The notes under the pieces were generated by a model. The model had not been told where the DNA came from. It saw only the letters and a list, made by a program, of their open reading frames with translations, and made no database searches. 64,000 bases of DNA from Zygaena filipendulae. Lineage: Eukaryota; Arthropoda; Insecta; Lepidoptera; Zygaenidae. Shown here piece by piece: positions 1-11,180 of this stretch. A program made the translations under genes and the position numbers. The stretch is from the NCBI GenBank assembly GCA_907165275.2, contig OU015663.1:1190501-1254500 (forward strand). Direction: 5' to 3'. The first letter of the stretch is position 1, and every line of letters starts with the position of its first letter.

Positions 1-390
1 AATCCCAAGAACGCGCGTACATTTCACCGGCTCGACCGTCTGCATCATAGAAAACATGCCCACTGCGTTATGACATTCAACATTTTTCCCGGCGACACGA
101 CGCACACTCTTCGCCGGGAGTCGGGACAAACGGCGCCCAGCGGGATCAAGCGTGATTAATTACTAGCACGCTCAACGGTTAATACGAGTACGTACATAAC
201 ACCCGACACTACTGCACCAAATACGATGGAATAGTGCGCGTGCTTTGAATTAGTTGGCATTTTTTTTAACCGAATTTAAAATAGGAGGAGGTCATAAACA
301 TAATACCTTTGTTCAGCTGTAGATATGTATGTTTTTTATGTCCGAAATAATAATGATAATAATGCTTAGGCGATAAAATATATAAGTATA
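1..390. other. unannotated AT-rich DNA
   Basis: I see no gene, terminal repeat or family member here. It is moderately GC-rich in the first 200 bases and AT-rich afterwards. Confidence 0.4.
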
Positions 391-577
391 TCTATAGGTA
401 CTAATATTATAAAGAGGGAAAGTTTGTGAGTTTGTCAGGTTGTAGGAGGTAATCTCTGGATCTACTGAACCGATTTTGAAAATTATTTTACCAATAGAGA
501 AAGCCACGTTATTTGTGAGTTGTGACCCGGAATACCCGCAGTCAAACCCAAATTACCGGGGATGAATTTGTGGGGGG
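391..577 (+). mobile_element. Helitron-like element, alpha 5' module, degraded
   Basis: The 5' end has the TACTAATATTATAAAGAG block and the GTTTGTGAGTTTGT and CTACTGAACCGATTTTGAAAA stretches (split here: CTACTGAACC, GATTTTGAAAA) that define the alpha module. The 3' cassette is decayed and only AATTACCGGGGATGAA is recognisable. Confidence 0.6.
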
Positions 578-939
578 ACAACCAGTAGGTATGGTATGGT
601 TATGGTTATGTAGTATACTACCTCTATGTCCATAATACGTTTAGTTTTTCTTGTAAAAAAGAAGTGATTGACAAATAAAGATTTTGATGATTTTTCTTCT
701 GGTCAAAAAGATTTTTATTTAAAATTGTTATGATACATTAGTTAAGCGTATAAAATATATATTTTAAAGAGTCTAATTGCTATAATAAATTGTGGTCTAC
801 TAGTGGTGTATAAACATAAACATTTTGCCTTAGTCCTCTTACCTCAGCTTACTTATATTTTTTATTTATTTTTTACCTTTTATAATGGTTAAACAGTTAC
901 AGTTAGTGTTATAATAAAGAGCAATATTTGATTTTGTGC
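578..939. other. unannotated AT-rich DNA
   Basis: No reading frame or repeat family was recognised in this stretch. Confidence 0.4.
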
Positions 940-1218
940 GTTTGTTTGTAATGGATAAATGCAAAAACTATTCAAGCTATTTTACATATTCTTTCACTTA
1001 TAGGAAGCTAAATGTTCCTGAGTGAGTGAGTGAGTGATATATGATTATTTTTCTCCCGAAGCTAACGTGAGTGAAAACATGAGAGATCGACTAGTTCTTG
1101 ATAAACACAATTATTGTATTATTGCAGTTTAATATTTGATATTATAATTCATATTTTTTTCCTTTTTCTCCTATATAGAAATCCTTTTTCGCGAGTAAAA
1201 CCGCGGGGAACAGCAGCC
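940..1218 (+). mobile_element. Helitron-like element, strongly degraded alpha copy
   Basis: The alpha-module phrase CTTATAGGAAGCTAAATG and the terminal GTAAAACCGCGGGGAACAGC are both present in the right order, with unrelated or decayed sequence between. CTAG has decayed to CAGC. Confidence 0.45.
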
Positions 1219-1713
1219 CAGTACAATATAAATTGAAATATAATAGTTTCACTTTAATTCTTGATACACCTTGTTAACGAGCAATAATTAAACCAAAGCT
1301 TTCGAAAGAACATAAAAAGATGGCTGCCGGCGCGCCAGTAAAAACTTCTGCAGTGCTTGACCAACTTCAGTGACGTCACGGCGTTTAGTCGAGTCGTTAG
1401 CGCGGGCACACGTGGGGTCGCCCGACTAATTCCGCTATTAATCTCCTGACACGACATGGCACAGTGCACGGTGCGGTTATAAAACGGTATAAATATTGAA
1501 TGCATCGCATCCTTTGTGTGATTAGCTGGAATACATCGTCGTTTCGCTTTGAGTTTTGTTAATAACAAATTTCTCTTAATAGAGGCTTGTTATTCTGTTA
1601 TGATCCTACAATTTCGGTGGACTTTAAACTGCAGTAGGTATTAGTTTGGAACCAGGCGGCAATGTGTCAAAGCATTATATTATTTCCACTGCGAAAGCTT
1701 ACCAATTCCTGCT
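1219..1713. other. unannotated DNA with one TGACGTCA
   Basis: No gene recognised. A TGACGTCA palindrome lies near 1370, but this copy is not inside the CRE-bearing element family found elsewhere in the window. Confidence 0.35.
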
Positions 1714-1916
1714 TCCTTACAAATATTTTAAATGCGAAAGAAACTCAGCCTGTCTGTCTGTCTGTTACGCTTTCACGCTTTAACGGCTCAACCGATCACC
1801 ATGAAATTTTTACACACGTTGTCAGAGGTACAGAGAAGGACATAGGGTACTTTGTATCCCGGAATTCCTGCGGGATCTCCGAAATTTTCGCGGGTGAAAC
1901 CGTGGGGAACAGCTCG
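1714..1916 (+). mobile_element. Helitron-like element, beta 5' module
   Basis: It begins TCCTTAC, carries a TCTG-repeat stretch, GGCTCAACCGATCACCATGA and a GGTACAGAGAAGGACATAGG block. It then has the shared 3' cassette with the CGCGGGTGAAACCGTGGGG stem and ends CTCG (a variant of CTAG). Near full length at 203 bp. Confidence 0.75.
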
Positions 1917-2228
1917 TTACCCATAATTATTTCCTTTCTATTTTCGTCCGTAAACATTAAATAATGTACTTTTAGTTTTATAATCTCACACTATATTATG
2001 GCGTGTAGATCATACAGCGTTGATATAATTAATTTAGCGAGATGGAAAGAAGCCTAATTGCATATTAAGGAGGCTCTCGGTTTGATCTGCCCTGGCAGAA
2101 AAATACTGCGTCGCAGTTTAATTAAATGTGATTAAAAATAAACAGAAGTAGGTTCCTACCTACAAAAAGTTCACGTAAATTCTAAACCTTTAAAACAATT
2201 TAAACACAAGTTTTTCATCTATTTATCA
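1917..2228. other. unannotated AT-rich DNA
   Basis: Nothing recognised. Confidence 0.35.
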
Positions 2229-2433
2229 CTAGCTATTCCCCGCGGTTTTACCCGCATTGATTTCGGAGCTCCCGCAGCAATGCTGGGACAACATTACCCT
2301 ACGTCCAAGACATTCCAATGTGTAGGTATGCAAAATTTCATGATAATCGGCTCAGTTGTTAAAGGGTGAAAACGTTACAAACAAACAAATAAACTCACAT
2401 TCGAATTTATGGATTGATATGAGGATGCAAGGA
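2229..2433 (-). mobile_element. Helitron-like element, beta 5' module
   Basis: Minus-strand copy. Read on the plus strand it starts CTAGCTATTCCCCGCGG and ends GCAAGGA. The beta phrase (ATGCAAAATTTCATGATAAT) is conserved. The second arm of the CCGCGG stem is decayed. Confidence 0.75.
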
Positions 2434-2740
2434 TTTTTATACTGAACTTTTATATACTTTTTAATTTTTATCTACTGATCACAAACTTATAGGTAATATA
2501 ATTTCCTGGGGGGCTAAGATGCGCAACACGATAAAATTTTATCGAGTAATTTTATCGATTCTCGTCGACAAAGCCATACAGTCGACGGGAATCGATAAAA
2601 TGGTCATCTACTATGGCAATCTTATCAATGACTTTGTACCTTAGTTTGTAACAGTTGCGGATCTGTCTTCTTACATAAATAAATTTAAATCCAAGTAAAC
2701 ATTAGTACTGTACTGTAGTATGTGACAGTTTTTCATAATA
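2434..2740. other. unannotated DNA with short inverted repeat
   Basis: A small inverted repeat lies at about 2531-2610: AAAATTTTATCGAG, ATCGATTCTCGTCGAC and GTCGACGGGAATCGATAAAA. It could be the remains of a small palindromic element; no family was assigned. Confidence 0.4.
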
Positions 2741-3060
2741 GGGATGTTGACGACTTTTGAAAAGCAAAATTCTAATTAGTCCGTCAGTTAGAAAATAAAA
2801 AAACAATAGACACGTATCTTTTGCTTTTTTAAATAAATTAAAATATACGGAAATAAAGCGCGTTAAAGTTTAGGGTGAGGGGGTCGTGACGTCACTAACC
2901 GCAAAACCGCCATACAAAATGTCAGAATAGTGACGTCACGCGAATTTCAACTCAGTATATCGCCGTTAGTTTTTGATCACGTAAAAAAAGAAAAAATACG
3001 TGTCTAATATTTTTTAATAATCTACAAGACGGACTAAAAAATAAAAATTAGTCAACATTG
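2741..3060 (+). mobile_element. CRE-bearing MITE, copy 1
   Basis: Starts GGGATGTTGACGACTTTTG and ends TTAGTCAACATTG. It is colinear with four other copies in the window, with imperfect terminal inverted repeats around GATGTTGAC. It contains two TGACGTCA palindromes (2887-2894 and 2931-2938) about 40 bp apart. The superfamily is unresolved because no consistent target duplication could be read. Confidence 0.85.
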
Positions 3061-3116
3061 CTGCTACTGGGGATTTTGTTACGCAGCTTCTTCACTCCAT
3101 TCATAGCAGCCTACGA

Positions 3117-3844
3117 TCCAACTAATATACACACCGGCAGAATTAGCGGAACATAAAAAGGCAGAGTATAGAAATAATTACGTATATATATTAAAACAAA
3201 TAATAATTAGACGTGAAGTAATAAATTAATATACATCTTTTAACACTTTAAAAGTTTGTAATTAAATTATTAAATTTTATTTAAAATAATAATAAAAAAA
3301 ACACTTTTTCTCTAATTTGTGGGCACACAAATAATGTTGCAAATTAAAGATTACTGTGATTTTAACACTAAATTAATGAACGATTAATAACGTGTGTTTC
3401 CCCTTCGTGATTCCACTTTTATTTGCAACATTGTCTGTGTTCTCACAAACTAGAGACTTTTTTGTTTTTTTTTAATTTTGATTACTTTTAATAAAATTTA
3501 ACTAAAAACTTCTTAAAATCGATGTTAAAAGATGTATATTAGTTTATTACTTCATGCCTGATAATAATTTGTTTTAATATATATACGTAATTATTTCTAT
3601 ACTCTGCCTTTTTATGTTCCGCTAATTCTGCCGGTGTGTATATTATAAACACGAAAGTTATGTATGGATGGATGGATGGATGGATGGATGTTTGTTACTC
3701 TTTCACGCAAAAACTACTCAATGGATTTATATGAAACTTCACAATAATATATCTTATACATCTGATTAACACATAGGGTACTTTTCGTCCCGGGATTCCC
3801 GCGGGAACTCTGAAATTCACGCGGGTGAAACCGCGGGGCACTAG
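3117..3844 (+). mobile_element. Helitron-like element, gamma module, split by a MITE
   Basis: The element is 3117-3127 plus 3641-3844. It begins TCCAACTAATA, is interrupted by the 513-bp foldback element, and resumes TATTATAAACACGAAAG. It carries a (GGAT)n tract at about 3664-3690, ends with the CCGCGGGGCACTAG terminus at 3841-3844, and is flanked by A on the left and T on the right, as expected for a Helitron. Confidence 0.85.
3128..3640. mobile_element. foldback TIR element with TA target duplication, copy 1
   Basis: 513 bp, starting TACACACCGGCAGAATTAGC and ending with its reverse complement. The outer roughly 90 bp of each arm pair nearly perfectly. Inner segments (for example ATGTTGCAAAT with ATTTGCAACAT) also pair, so most of the element folds back on itself. 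It has no coding capacity. TA flanks both sides, and the split Helitron fixes the empty site as a single TA. That suggests a Tc1/mariner (IS630)-type non-autonomous element; the superfamily is inference. Confidence 0.85.
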
Positions 3845-4505
3845 TACTATATGATATAGAACGGGAGGCAACCCTACAGCCGATCCCAAGGAACAAAGAA
3901 TTTTGCGAATTTGAATTTGAACTTGCACAGTGTCTACCTACCCACTCCAAGATCAAAAGTCGTGAGTATATCGATGCAAGTCCGGAATGTGTCATGAATA
4001 CAAAACTGCACCCTCAAAAACGGTGATCAAAATATTTCACCGCCATTCTCTTTCTAGAGTCACGTTTAAATACAACGCGAGAGGGAAAGAGTGGAGAATA
4101 AAAATCACTAAACCATTATAAATGCGAGTCCCGCCAACTCCTGAGAGTGTGTAAGAGGGCCATAAAACACTACGACCGCACCGCGTCAAAACCTAACAAA
4201 GAAATTCACACTGAATTCTAGAAAAACTCGCAAACACTTAACACGTGTGCGGTATCGAAACAGCTTTTGTTGCATTTACAACTTAAATTCGAAGGTAATA
4301 AGCACCTAAGCAAACAAAGCTCGATGGCAAAGTGTTGGGGTGGTATATTTTTGAAAAAAGTTCTAGTTTTCTGGATAATATAATTGTTATAAAATATTTT
4401 TTTTGTTTTTTACATATTTTTTCATATTTTTAATATTTTAATTTTTCATTCTGACAGGTACTTAGTGGTGTAGGTATAATAATGGTTTTGGCTCAGTTTA
4501 GGCAT
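3845..4505. other. unannotated DNA
   Basis: No gene or repeat family recognised. Short reading frames here overlap the preceding Helitron-like element and are not credible proteins. Confidence 0.35.
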
Positions 4506-4748
4506 AATTGGACGCAGATAAGCAATAACATGTTAACCCACAAAATTAAGTTACCTATTCAGAACGATTTATTGAGAGTTAGGAACCGTTTTTTAATTAT
4601 GTATTTACCTTATTAAATTGTTTAAGTATGTACCTAAATATTGAACGTAAAAAATATTGACAGAAAACAGAGCTATAATTTTAAAACACGATTTACTCAA
4701 AATTTCTCCAGTGTGGGTTAACACACTATTGCTTATCTATGTCCAATT
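4506..4748 (+). mobile_element. GGACGCAGATAAGC MITE, copy 1
   Basis: About 240 bp with imperfect 35-bp terminal inverted repeats. The left end has TTGGACGCAGATAAGCAATA and ATGTTAACCCAC; the right end has GGGTTAACACACTATTGC and TTATCTATGTCCAA. It is AT-rich and non-coding, and colinear with copies at 7.1, 27.4 and 29.3 kb. Confidence 0.85.
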
Positions 4749-5139
4749 ATAATTTGGTTTATGGTTGATTTTTGTTAATTTTAACTTCGATAGAGCAATT
4801 TTTTCATTACTCTGTAAAGATAAATTTATATTATATCTTATGTGCTTCTGCCTAAACATCATCGAAGAAAGTAATTCTTTTTTAGTTAATTTATTGAACA
4901 CCAAAAATTTTAAGTACCTAGTCGTAACAAAAGTTACCGAATTTTTCCCGCAGTATTTTTGCCCTTGCCCAGTTCTTACACTAAGCAGCCGATTAGTGAA
5001 AGCACGTGACTCCACCACAATAGAGCCCGTTGAGGTTGGCTCGAACTCGTTTCTCATCTACGTGCTGCAGCAAATGCAGTGACCATCTGACATAATATCT
5101 CTTTTACAACATTAACCTGTAATATATGTATTATGTAAT
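4749..5139. other. unannotated DNA
   Basis: About 105-codon frames run on both strands over the same bases, which is typical of chance; no homology recognised. Confidence 0.35.
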
Positions 5140-5334
5140 AGCATGTTTCTCGCGGTTTCACACGCGTTAATTCCAGAGTTCCCGCAGGAGTTCCGGGTTA
5201 AAAAATAGCCTATATCCTTTTCTGTACCCCTGAAAACATGTAGGCAAAGTTTCATGATGATCGGTTCAGTAGTTAAGGCGTGAAATCGTAGAAACAAACA
5301 AACTCACATTTGCATTTTCTTATGTTAGTTAGGA
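5140..5334 (-). mobile_element. Helitron-like element, beta 5' module
   Basis: On the plus strand it reads from GCATGTTTCTCGCGGTTTCA to GTTAGGA. The beta block (TTTCATGATGATCGGTTCAG) and AAACAAACAAACTCAC are conserved. The terminal CTAG has been lost. Confidence 0.7.
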
Positions 5335-5727
5335 TTTGACACTGGCCAAATATGCAAAGTTCCATGATAGAAAAAAATGTGCATGAGTAGTGAATGGAGC
5401 AGCATGAGTGCAGGAAACGCAGTGGGCCGCCCTCCGCTGGGCGGTGGGTACCTACTTCCGCTGATTTATGTGTCGATTTGTCGTTGCGCCAAGCCGCCGC
5501 CGAGTGCCGAATCACCGCTATATTTATATCAAAAATAATAAATTTAAACCCCTTACTTAAACTAGACTCAACTACCTACTATAGCAAACCACTAGCTGCA
5601 GGGGGAGCATGATTTTTTTCTCTTTCGTCTTTCGATATCGTCGTAATAACGCCACTGGCGTTGTTCATTTTCCATATAAAAAAAACGGTTTGACATTACG
5701 ACGATATCGAGAGACGAGACTAACGTT
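5335..5727. other. unannotated DNA
   Basis: Nothing recognised except a short inverted repeat between CGATATCGTCGTAATAACG near 5633 and CATTACGACGATATCG near 5694. Confidence 0.35.
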
Positions 5728-5912
5728 AAATTCGGGGTTCCCGCGGGGATTCTGGGATGAAAATCCTTTAATATACCCCTGACTACTACGGATAAATAAA
5801 ATAAACCATAGTCACACCAATGTGGCAATTTGGTGTGACTACGGATCGATCGGGCTAATTTCAAGATTTGTTGAGTTGAGACAAACTCACATTCGCATTT
5901 ATTTATACTATA
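5728..5912 (-). mobile_element. Helitron-like element fragment, beta, rearranged middle
   Basis: Both ends are recognisable: TTCGGGGTTCCCGCGGGG at the 3' side and ACAAACTCACATTCGCATTT at the 5' side. The middle is decayed or replaced. Confidence 0.5.
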
Positions 5913-6050
5913 TTTTAGAGTTCCCGTGTGAATTTCGGGATACCTTATGTCACTCAGGACTACCGTAGCTTCCTATAAGTGAAATAATTCTCAAAAACGG
6001 TTCAGTAGATTCAGAGATTACCCCCTACAACGTCACTAACTCTCAAAGTC
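5913..6050 (-). mobile_element. Helitron-like element fragment, alpha
   Basis: Minus-strand alpha copy with GCTTCCTATAAGTGAAA, GGTTCAGTAGATTCAGAG and CCCCCTACAACGTCAC. The terminal CCGCGG stem is missing. Confidence 0.6.
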
Positions 6051-6057
6051 ACAATGG

Positions 6058-6448
6058 GCATGTTGACTAATTTTTATATTTTCCGTCCGTCTTGCAGATT
6101 ATTAAAAAATATTGGACACGTATTTTTTTCTTTTTTTACGTAGGTAATCAAAAAATAACGGCGATATATTGAGTTGAAATTTCGCGTGGCGTCACTATTC
6201 TGACAGTTTGTATGGCGGTTTTAGCGGTTAGTGACGTCACGACCCCCTCACCCTAAACTTTAATGCGCTTTATCTCTGTATATTTTAATTTATTGGAAAA
6301 AGCAAAAGTCATAGACATAGATATAACTTTATTTGGCATCACAAAATTTCTTAAAAGTGATACATAAAACGTACGTGTCTATTGTTTTTTTATTTACTAA
6401 CTGACGGACTAATTAGAATTTTGATTTTCAAAAGTAGTCCACATCCCC
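6058..6448 (-). mobile_element. CRE-bearing MITE, copy 2, with internal insertion
   Basis: Inverted relative to copy 1: begins GGGCATGTTGACTAATTTT and ends AGTCCACATCCCC. It carries a TGACGTCA near 6233; at the second site TGGCGTCA replaces the usual palindrome. About 55 bp at 6317-6373, absent from the other copies, interrupts it. Confidence 0.8.
6317..6373. other. short insertion inside the MITE
   Basis: Sequence including ATAACTTTATTTGGCATCAC is present only in this MITE copy. AACTTTATTT is typical of the reverse complement of a retroposon poly(A)-signal region, so this may be a very short retroposon 3' end. That is inference. Confidence 0.35.
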
Positions 6449-7094
6449 ATTCACAAACTTTACCTCCTTATAATATTAGTATTGATTACTTAATTAATTT
6501 CCAGTCCAATCACCGTAAGGTACCGGTAGGCCGGGTAATTTTCTAGAGTATCTAGAGTTTGGTTTAATTTAGTAGCTTAGGTATTGGCCGGGAGCAAAGC
6601 GAATCGCTTTTTTTATTTTTTTCAACATTGATATTCTTGCAAAAGTTGGTGTTAGTGACTGTGAAAATATGTATTTTTTAATACTTAATTTCAACGAGGT
6701 GTTGCTTTATTCAATTCCAATTATATGTCAGCCTTATTTGAATGTGTACCTATAAATTAATTCAATTATGATTATTTGTTCATACATAAATTTAATGGCG
6801 CACTCTCTAAGACAATTGAGTCCAAATAGCCCTTTATAAACCCAAATGTATGGTGTAATAACTCATTGGTATCTAACATAAATCAAGTTGACGCGAGGAT
6901 AATTTACGGTGTGCAAACTAGAACTAGACTTTTGATCCCGAACACGATGCCCGGGCGTGCCGAGTTTGGTACAGATAGCAAAAACGATAGTTACGATAGA
7001 AAGAAAGAACGAAAGTAAGGAAAAAAGCGTGTATGCTGTATCTTATAAAACCGATGAGAATTGACGTGACAAAATTGTTGAGGAGTATATTTAT
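6449..7094. other. unannotated DNA
   Basis: No gene or known family recognised. Confidence 0.35.
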
Positions 7095-7334
7095 GGACAC
7101 TGATAAGCAATAAAATGGTAACCCAGAAAATTCAGTTACTCATTCAGAACGCTTTATTGAGAGTTATAGAACGTTTTTTTTTTTTAATTATTTGTTTACC
7201 TCATTAAATTGTTTACATACCGATAAAATGTTGAACATAAAAAATGCTGACACAAAATGGCGCTATAAATTTGATAACATAATTTACTCAACATTTCTTC
7301 AGTGTGGGTTAACACGCTATTGCCTATCTATATC
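7095..7334 (+). mobile_element. GGACGCAGATAAGC MITE, copy 2
   Basis: Diverged copy starting GGACACTGATAAGCAATAAA. It contains ATTCAGAACGCTTTATTGAG and ends with GTGGGTTAACACGCTATTGC followed by a decayed terminus. Confidence 0.75.
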
Positions 7335-7399
7335 TCTTTAGTTTTATTAAGCGAAAAGATTAGATTTTTTGTATATTGTATGTTTTTTTTTTCCTTTTT

Positions 7400-7536
7400 A
7401 ATGGACAAACTCGCAAACTACTTACCTAACCAATTTTAAAAATTCTTTCACTTTCCTGAGTGAGGAAGGGTACTTTTTATCCCGGAATTCCCGAGGGAAT
7501 ACCGAAATTAATATGAGTACCCGTGGGAGATCAACA
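7400..7536 (+). mobile_element. Helitron-like element, alpha, truncated
   Basis: AAAATTCTTTCACTTTCC, GGGTACTTTTTATCCCGG and AATTCCCGAGGGAATACC match the alpha module and the start of the shared cassette. The 3' stem is decayed. Confidence 0.55.
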
Positions 7537-7853
7537 AGTAATATGTTAAAATTCACTACAAAATCCTCATTAGCCGTCACTTTTATACACGAAAGATTAA
7601 CGTCGGACTCCAATAACTCCTTGTATATAATAGGCGAAAACATACATATATATGTATATGCCGACGGTACTACAGTCCAGTGTTTGGGACAATACGTCGC
7701 CGAATAGCTTGTAGTGAGCATGCGTAATTCAGTCCAATGAGAATTTAATACTTAGTTAGAGTAAGAATCTATACAAGAATGCATACAAGTAAGGATCTTT
7801 GCCAAGCTGTGAGACCGTTAAAAAATAGTTGATGCCGAAACACTATGTGTATT

Positions 7854-8236
7854 TACAGGATGTTATAGAAAGGTGTAGTCATATTTGACGATTGTGTTCA
7901 TGTCATCGTCTGCAAAGATTTAACACTAGTAACTGAACCGGTGCCATAAAATAAACTTTCCTAAAATTCACTAGATTTTCTGTTACTAACTTGTCTCTGC
8001 ACCCCAACGGTGATAAACTGCATCACCTGTAACCAGTTCATGACCTACTGGTTACCTAGGCTAGGTAGCCGGTAGTACCTAGTTATGTGGCATATTTATT
8101 TTGTTGCGGAAGTGGTTGATAAAAATATTTTTAATTTTGTAATGAAATTTTGAAACAAGGTTTTTGAACTAAATTATTGTATATGATTGCCAGATCACAA
8201 TCTGTCAATGACCACACCTTTCTGTAACACCTCGTA
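7854..8236 (+). mobile_element. TACAGG TIR element, copy 1
   Basis: About 383 bp. The left end TACAGGATGTTATAGAAAGG pairs with the right end CCTTTCTGTAACACCTCGTA, and GTGTAGTCA pairs with TGACCACAC just inside. No coding capacity. A second diverged copy lies at 43.3 kb. Superfamily not assigned. Confidence 0.65.
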
Positions 8237-9210
8237 TACCTAAGTCAGTTTAGTCGTCACGGATATTTTAATAAACTTTTGGACTCGACCTTTCCGACCA
8301 ACTCCGAATAGCTGAAAAAATCATGAATTTTCAAAATTCAAAGACACATTTGTCTGATTTAAAAAAAAAATGGCTACCGAGAGAATTTTTTCATGAGTTG
8401 CGTAAGCTCAAGATGTCCACTCATTGCTAAATATATTATGTATATTTTTTTAATTATCTTCCGCACACTTTTCAGAGTTGCAGTATATTATTCAGAATCT
8501 TAGAGTAATTGACGAATGACGACGCGAAAGGTTTCAAAAAACAAATACAAAATATTCAACTAAAATATAAATATTTTATGCGAATTGCACTCAAATGAGA
8601 AGTCACTGGACGCCGCGCGCCGCACAGTGGGGTAAAAAATAGTATAAAAGCTAGCCAAAAAAAACAGTACCAGACCTACACCAGTCAGTTTAACGGCCAA
8701 TATCACTGTCATTTGTCTCTGGCGGGATTTACGATTGGTACAAATTATTATTGCAGTCATGAAACTAGAATAGATATTTTATCACATTGCAATAAGGTTC
8801 ATTATGTAATGGCTTGTGCAACGATAAATTGTTTTTGTAACGTAGCAAAGTGCTGCTACACACGCACCGAGAGCAGTTTCGCTTTATGCATCTAAATGCG
8901 TTAGTGAACAAAATTGTTTTGAGAGTTCATTGTCATGTTAAAGACCTAAATAACCGTTTTAATTATTTTTATTGACCTAATTTTGGAATGGTACAAAAGA
9001 CTACATAAAAAATTCTATTTGGTCACACACAGTTTGGTCATTGTTTGGTCATTGCTTTTTTATTTTATTAGAAAAAATATCATATTAAAATCTCTTAATC
9101 GGTTCTACCTTTCACTATTCTCAATCGCAATTTGCATATCACGATCAAATTATGTAACAGATTATAAATAACTAGTTCTACAGATTTACATAAAATTGTA
9201 AGTTATATAT
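8237..9210. other. unannotated DNA
   Basis: No gene or repeat family recognised in about 1 kb of AT-rich sequence. Confidence 0.35.
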
Positions 9211-9554
9211 ATTTTTTTTATGTCATAGGGGCAAACGGGCAAGTGGTAAGTGATTACCGCCGCCCATAGACATCTGCAACATCAGAAGACTTGCAGGTGC
9301 GTTGCCGACCTGGAATGGAGATGGGAACTGGCTTTCAAGTGGGGCTGCCGGAACACACCGTTAGGTGCTTGGCGACAGATTTGTAACTTGAAAGTGGTAG
9401 CTAGCCAGCCGGGCACTAGAGAGCGCCCTACCACCATGCTATGGTTTCCTCACGATGTTTTCCTTCACCGACAGCTCAAGCTCATTGTTAGGGTTTGAAC
9501 CTACGCCTTCGGCGTTTGATCCGAGCGCACCAACCACTGAGCTATCATCGCTGT
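9211..9554 (-). mobile_element. tRNA-derived SINE, family 1, copy 1
   Basis: On the minus strand the tRNA-like head includes the A-box-like TAGCTCAGTGG and the B-box-like GGTTCAAACCC. A roughly 280-bp body follows, ending in TATGACATAAAAAAA (A-tail). It is about 90% similar by eye to the copy at 13.5 kb but lacks the TACACCTGATG segment. Transcription would be by RNA polymerase III, with mobilisation by a LINE. Confidence 0.85.
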
Positions 9555-10284
9555 TACCTGTTACATTTATACCTAAATATACGTATAAACATTTCGAACA
9601 CCAAATTCCCAATCGTATTATCAACGTGGTATGACAGCGCGCTATACAGATGCACATGAATCTCGGGTTGTGTTCGATGCACGCAGTTTTGTTTTTTTAT
9701 TTCACTTTTTTTCCATTCCCTTTTCAAACCCGCGCACTGTGCAGCGCAACGCGACCCGCTGCAATTGACTGTTTGGCGCGAATAAAAGCCGCGAAATTAA
9801 AGCGGGAACGTCTATGGGCTCTGTTTATTTTGCCAGCAAAATATTATTTTGTGGTTTCGCCTCACCGTGTAGGTATAGTTTCTACGGAATAGATACGTAC
9901 TAAAAAAAATGTCGGGATGGCTAGGAGGCTATTTGACCAAAATTTTAATTTTTAGTTAGTCGTGTACGTAGATTAAAAAAAAATTGGACTCTTTTTTATT
10001 TTGCTTTTTTTTTGTTATTATTTTTTTGATATTTTACTCATTAACGATGATAATAAGGCGCAAAATAGTCGAAACCAATTTTAAACCGATCAGTAAGTAT
10101 TGTATTTTCGCCTTTCGGATTAAATCGAAGCGCAATTGTTTTTCGAAATCGGTTTAAGTAGCTTTTTTTTTTCAATTTTGTTTATAAATTTAAAATTATT
10201 TCCTTTACAAAACTATTATATTGTTATCTGTTAATGAATTACTTTTAGGCTTTGAGATTTGATTTTTGGTGTTTTGTTTGGTTT
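9555..10284. other. unannotated DNA
   Basis: Nothing recognised; several poly(T) runs at 9.98-10.16 kb. Confidence 0.35.
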
Positions 10285-10440
10285 TTACGATTTACCTAAC
10301 TCTAAAACTACTGGACCGATTTCAAAAAACTCTTCCACCATCAGAATGCTACATTATCCTTGAGTGACATAGGCTAAATTGTAACCCAGAATTCCCAAAG
10401 GAACTCCGAAATTACCGCGGGTGAAACCGCGGCGAACAGT
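10285..10440 (+). mobile_element. Helitron-like element, alpha, 5' decayed
   Basis: AAACTACTGGACCGATTTC, TGAGTGACATAGG, then the complete shared cassette: CCGAAATTACCGCGGGTGAA, ACCGCGGCGAACAGTTAC. The terminal CTAG has mutated to GTTA. Confidence 0.65.
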
Positions 10441-10535
10441 TACATACATGAAGGTATTTTGTTTTCTAAGGAGTTGTGTCGAAAAATAATTGATTAGAGA
10501 ATGAGAAAAACAGGGTCAGCATGAGAAAAAAGTTA

Positions 10536-11180
10536 GGTCTTTTGCACATTATAAGAAATTTTCTCGTGTCTGACACAAGGGCGTCACCGGCTTTTGGCTA
10601 AGGGGGGGGCAATGGGTCAATATTATAGAAGATAAAAAATGTGAACTAACGTGAATGCCGTAAGGTGAACGGCTGTCATAGAAACAATGCAATGCACACA
10701 CATACCATACCTTCCTCCTACCTACATATTTTTACACTGTTTAATGGCCTTGCGTTTTGGCAAATTTTATATAGTCGTAATGAAAATGGCGGTGATTTTA
10801 AAAACGTATGTCAAAATCTTAATTTTATTATGAATATTTCAATACTTTCTACAATATACATTTAACCTTGTGAATTGATTTATGTTTTGTCATGCGATGC
10901 GAAATTTATTGTAGATAAGGAAGTCAATTGCTCGCACTTTGGTCGCTTTACGGGTAGCTACATTTGATCTCTAGGGGGGCAACTGCCCCTCCCTGCCCCC
11001 TCTATCCCCCTTAGCGACGCCCTTGGTCTGACATGCATCCGACAAAAATTCTATATGCGCGTGTCTTATCCGACATTTCTTGTAATATGTACAGTCCCAT
11101 ATAACAACCAAAGCGACTGGATGTCTTATATGACATTTCTTATAAGACACAAGAAAATTTCTTATAATGTGCAAAAGGCC
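10536..11180. mobile_element. Harbinger-like TIR element, TTA duplications, containing a hAT-like insert
   Basis: Terminal inverted repeats of about 38 bp: left GGTCTTTTGCACATTATAAG, right the complementary CTTATAATGTGCAAAAGGCC. TTA lies on both sides (10533-10535, 11181-11183), a TWA duplication typical of PIF/Harbinger. No transposase is present, so it is non-autonomous. A 450-bp element with an 8-bp duplication splits it, leaving a core of under 200 bp. Confidence 0.8.
10576..11025. mobile_element. hAT-like MITE with 8-bp target duplication
   Basis: Left end CAAGGGCGTCACCGGC, right end GCGACGCCCTTG, with internal G-rich and C-rich runs (AAGGGGGGGG against CCCCCTTAG) that also pair. GTCTGACA is repeated exactly at 10568-10575 and 11026-11033. 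An 8-bp duplication and a CA-start TIR fit the hAT superfamily. No transposase frame. Confidence 0.85.

Noticed and set aside
4737..5082. Pair of about 105-codon frames on opposite strands
   Set aside because: They cover the same bases in antisense and neither shows a motif; likely chance in stop-poor sequence.
9250..9498. 82-codon frame also found at 13553-13801 with similar protein
   Set aside because: The similarity is explained by both lying inside copies of the same SINE; SINEs do not encode protein.
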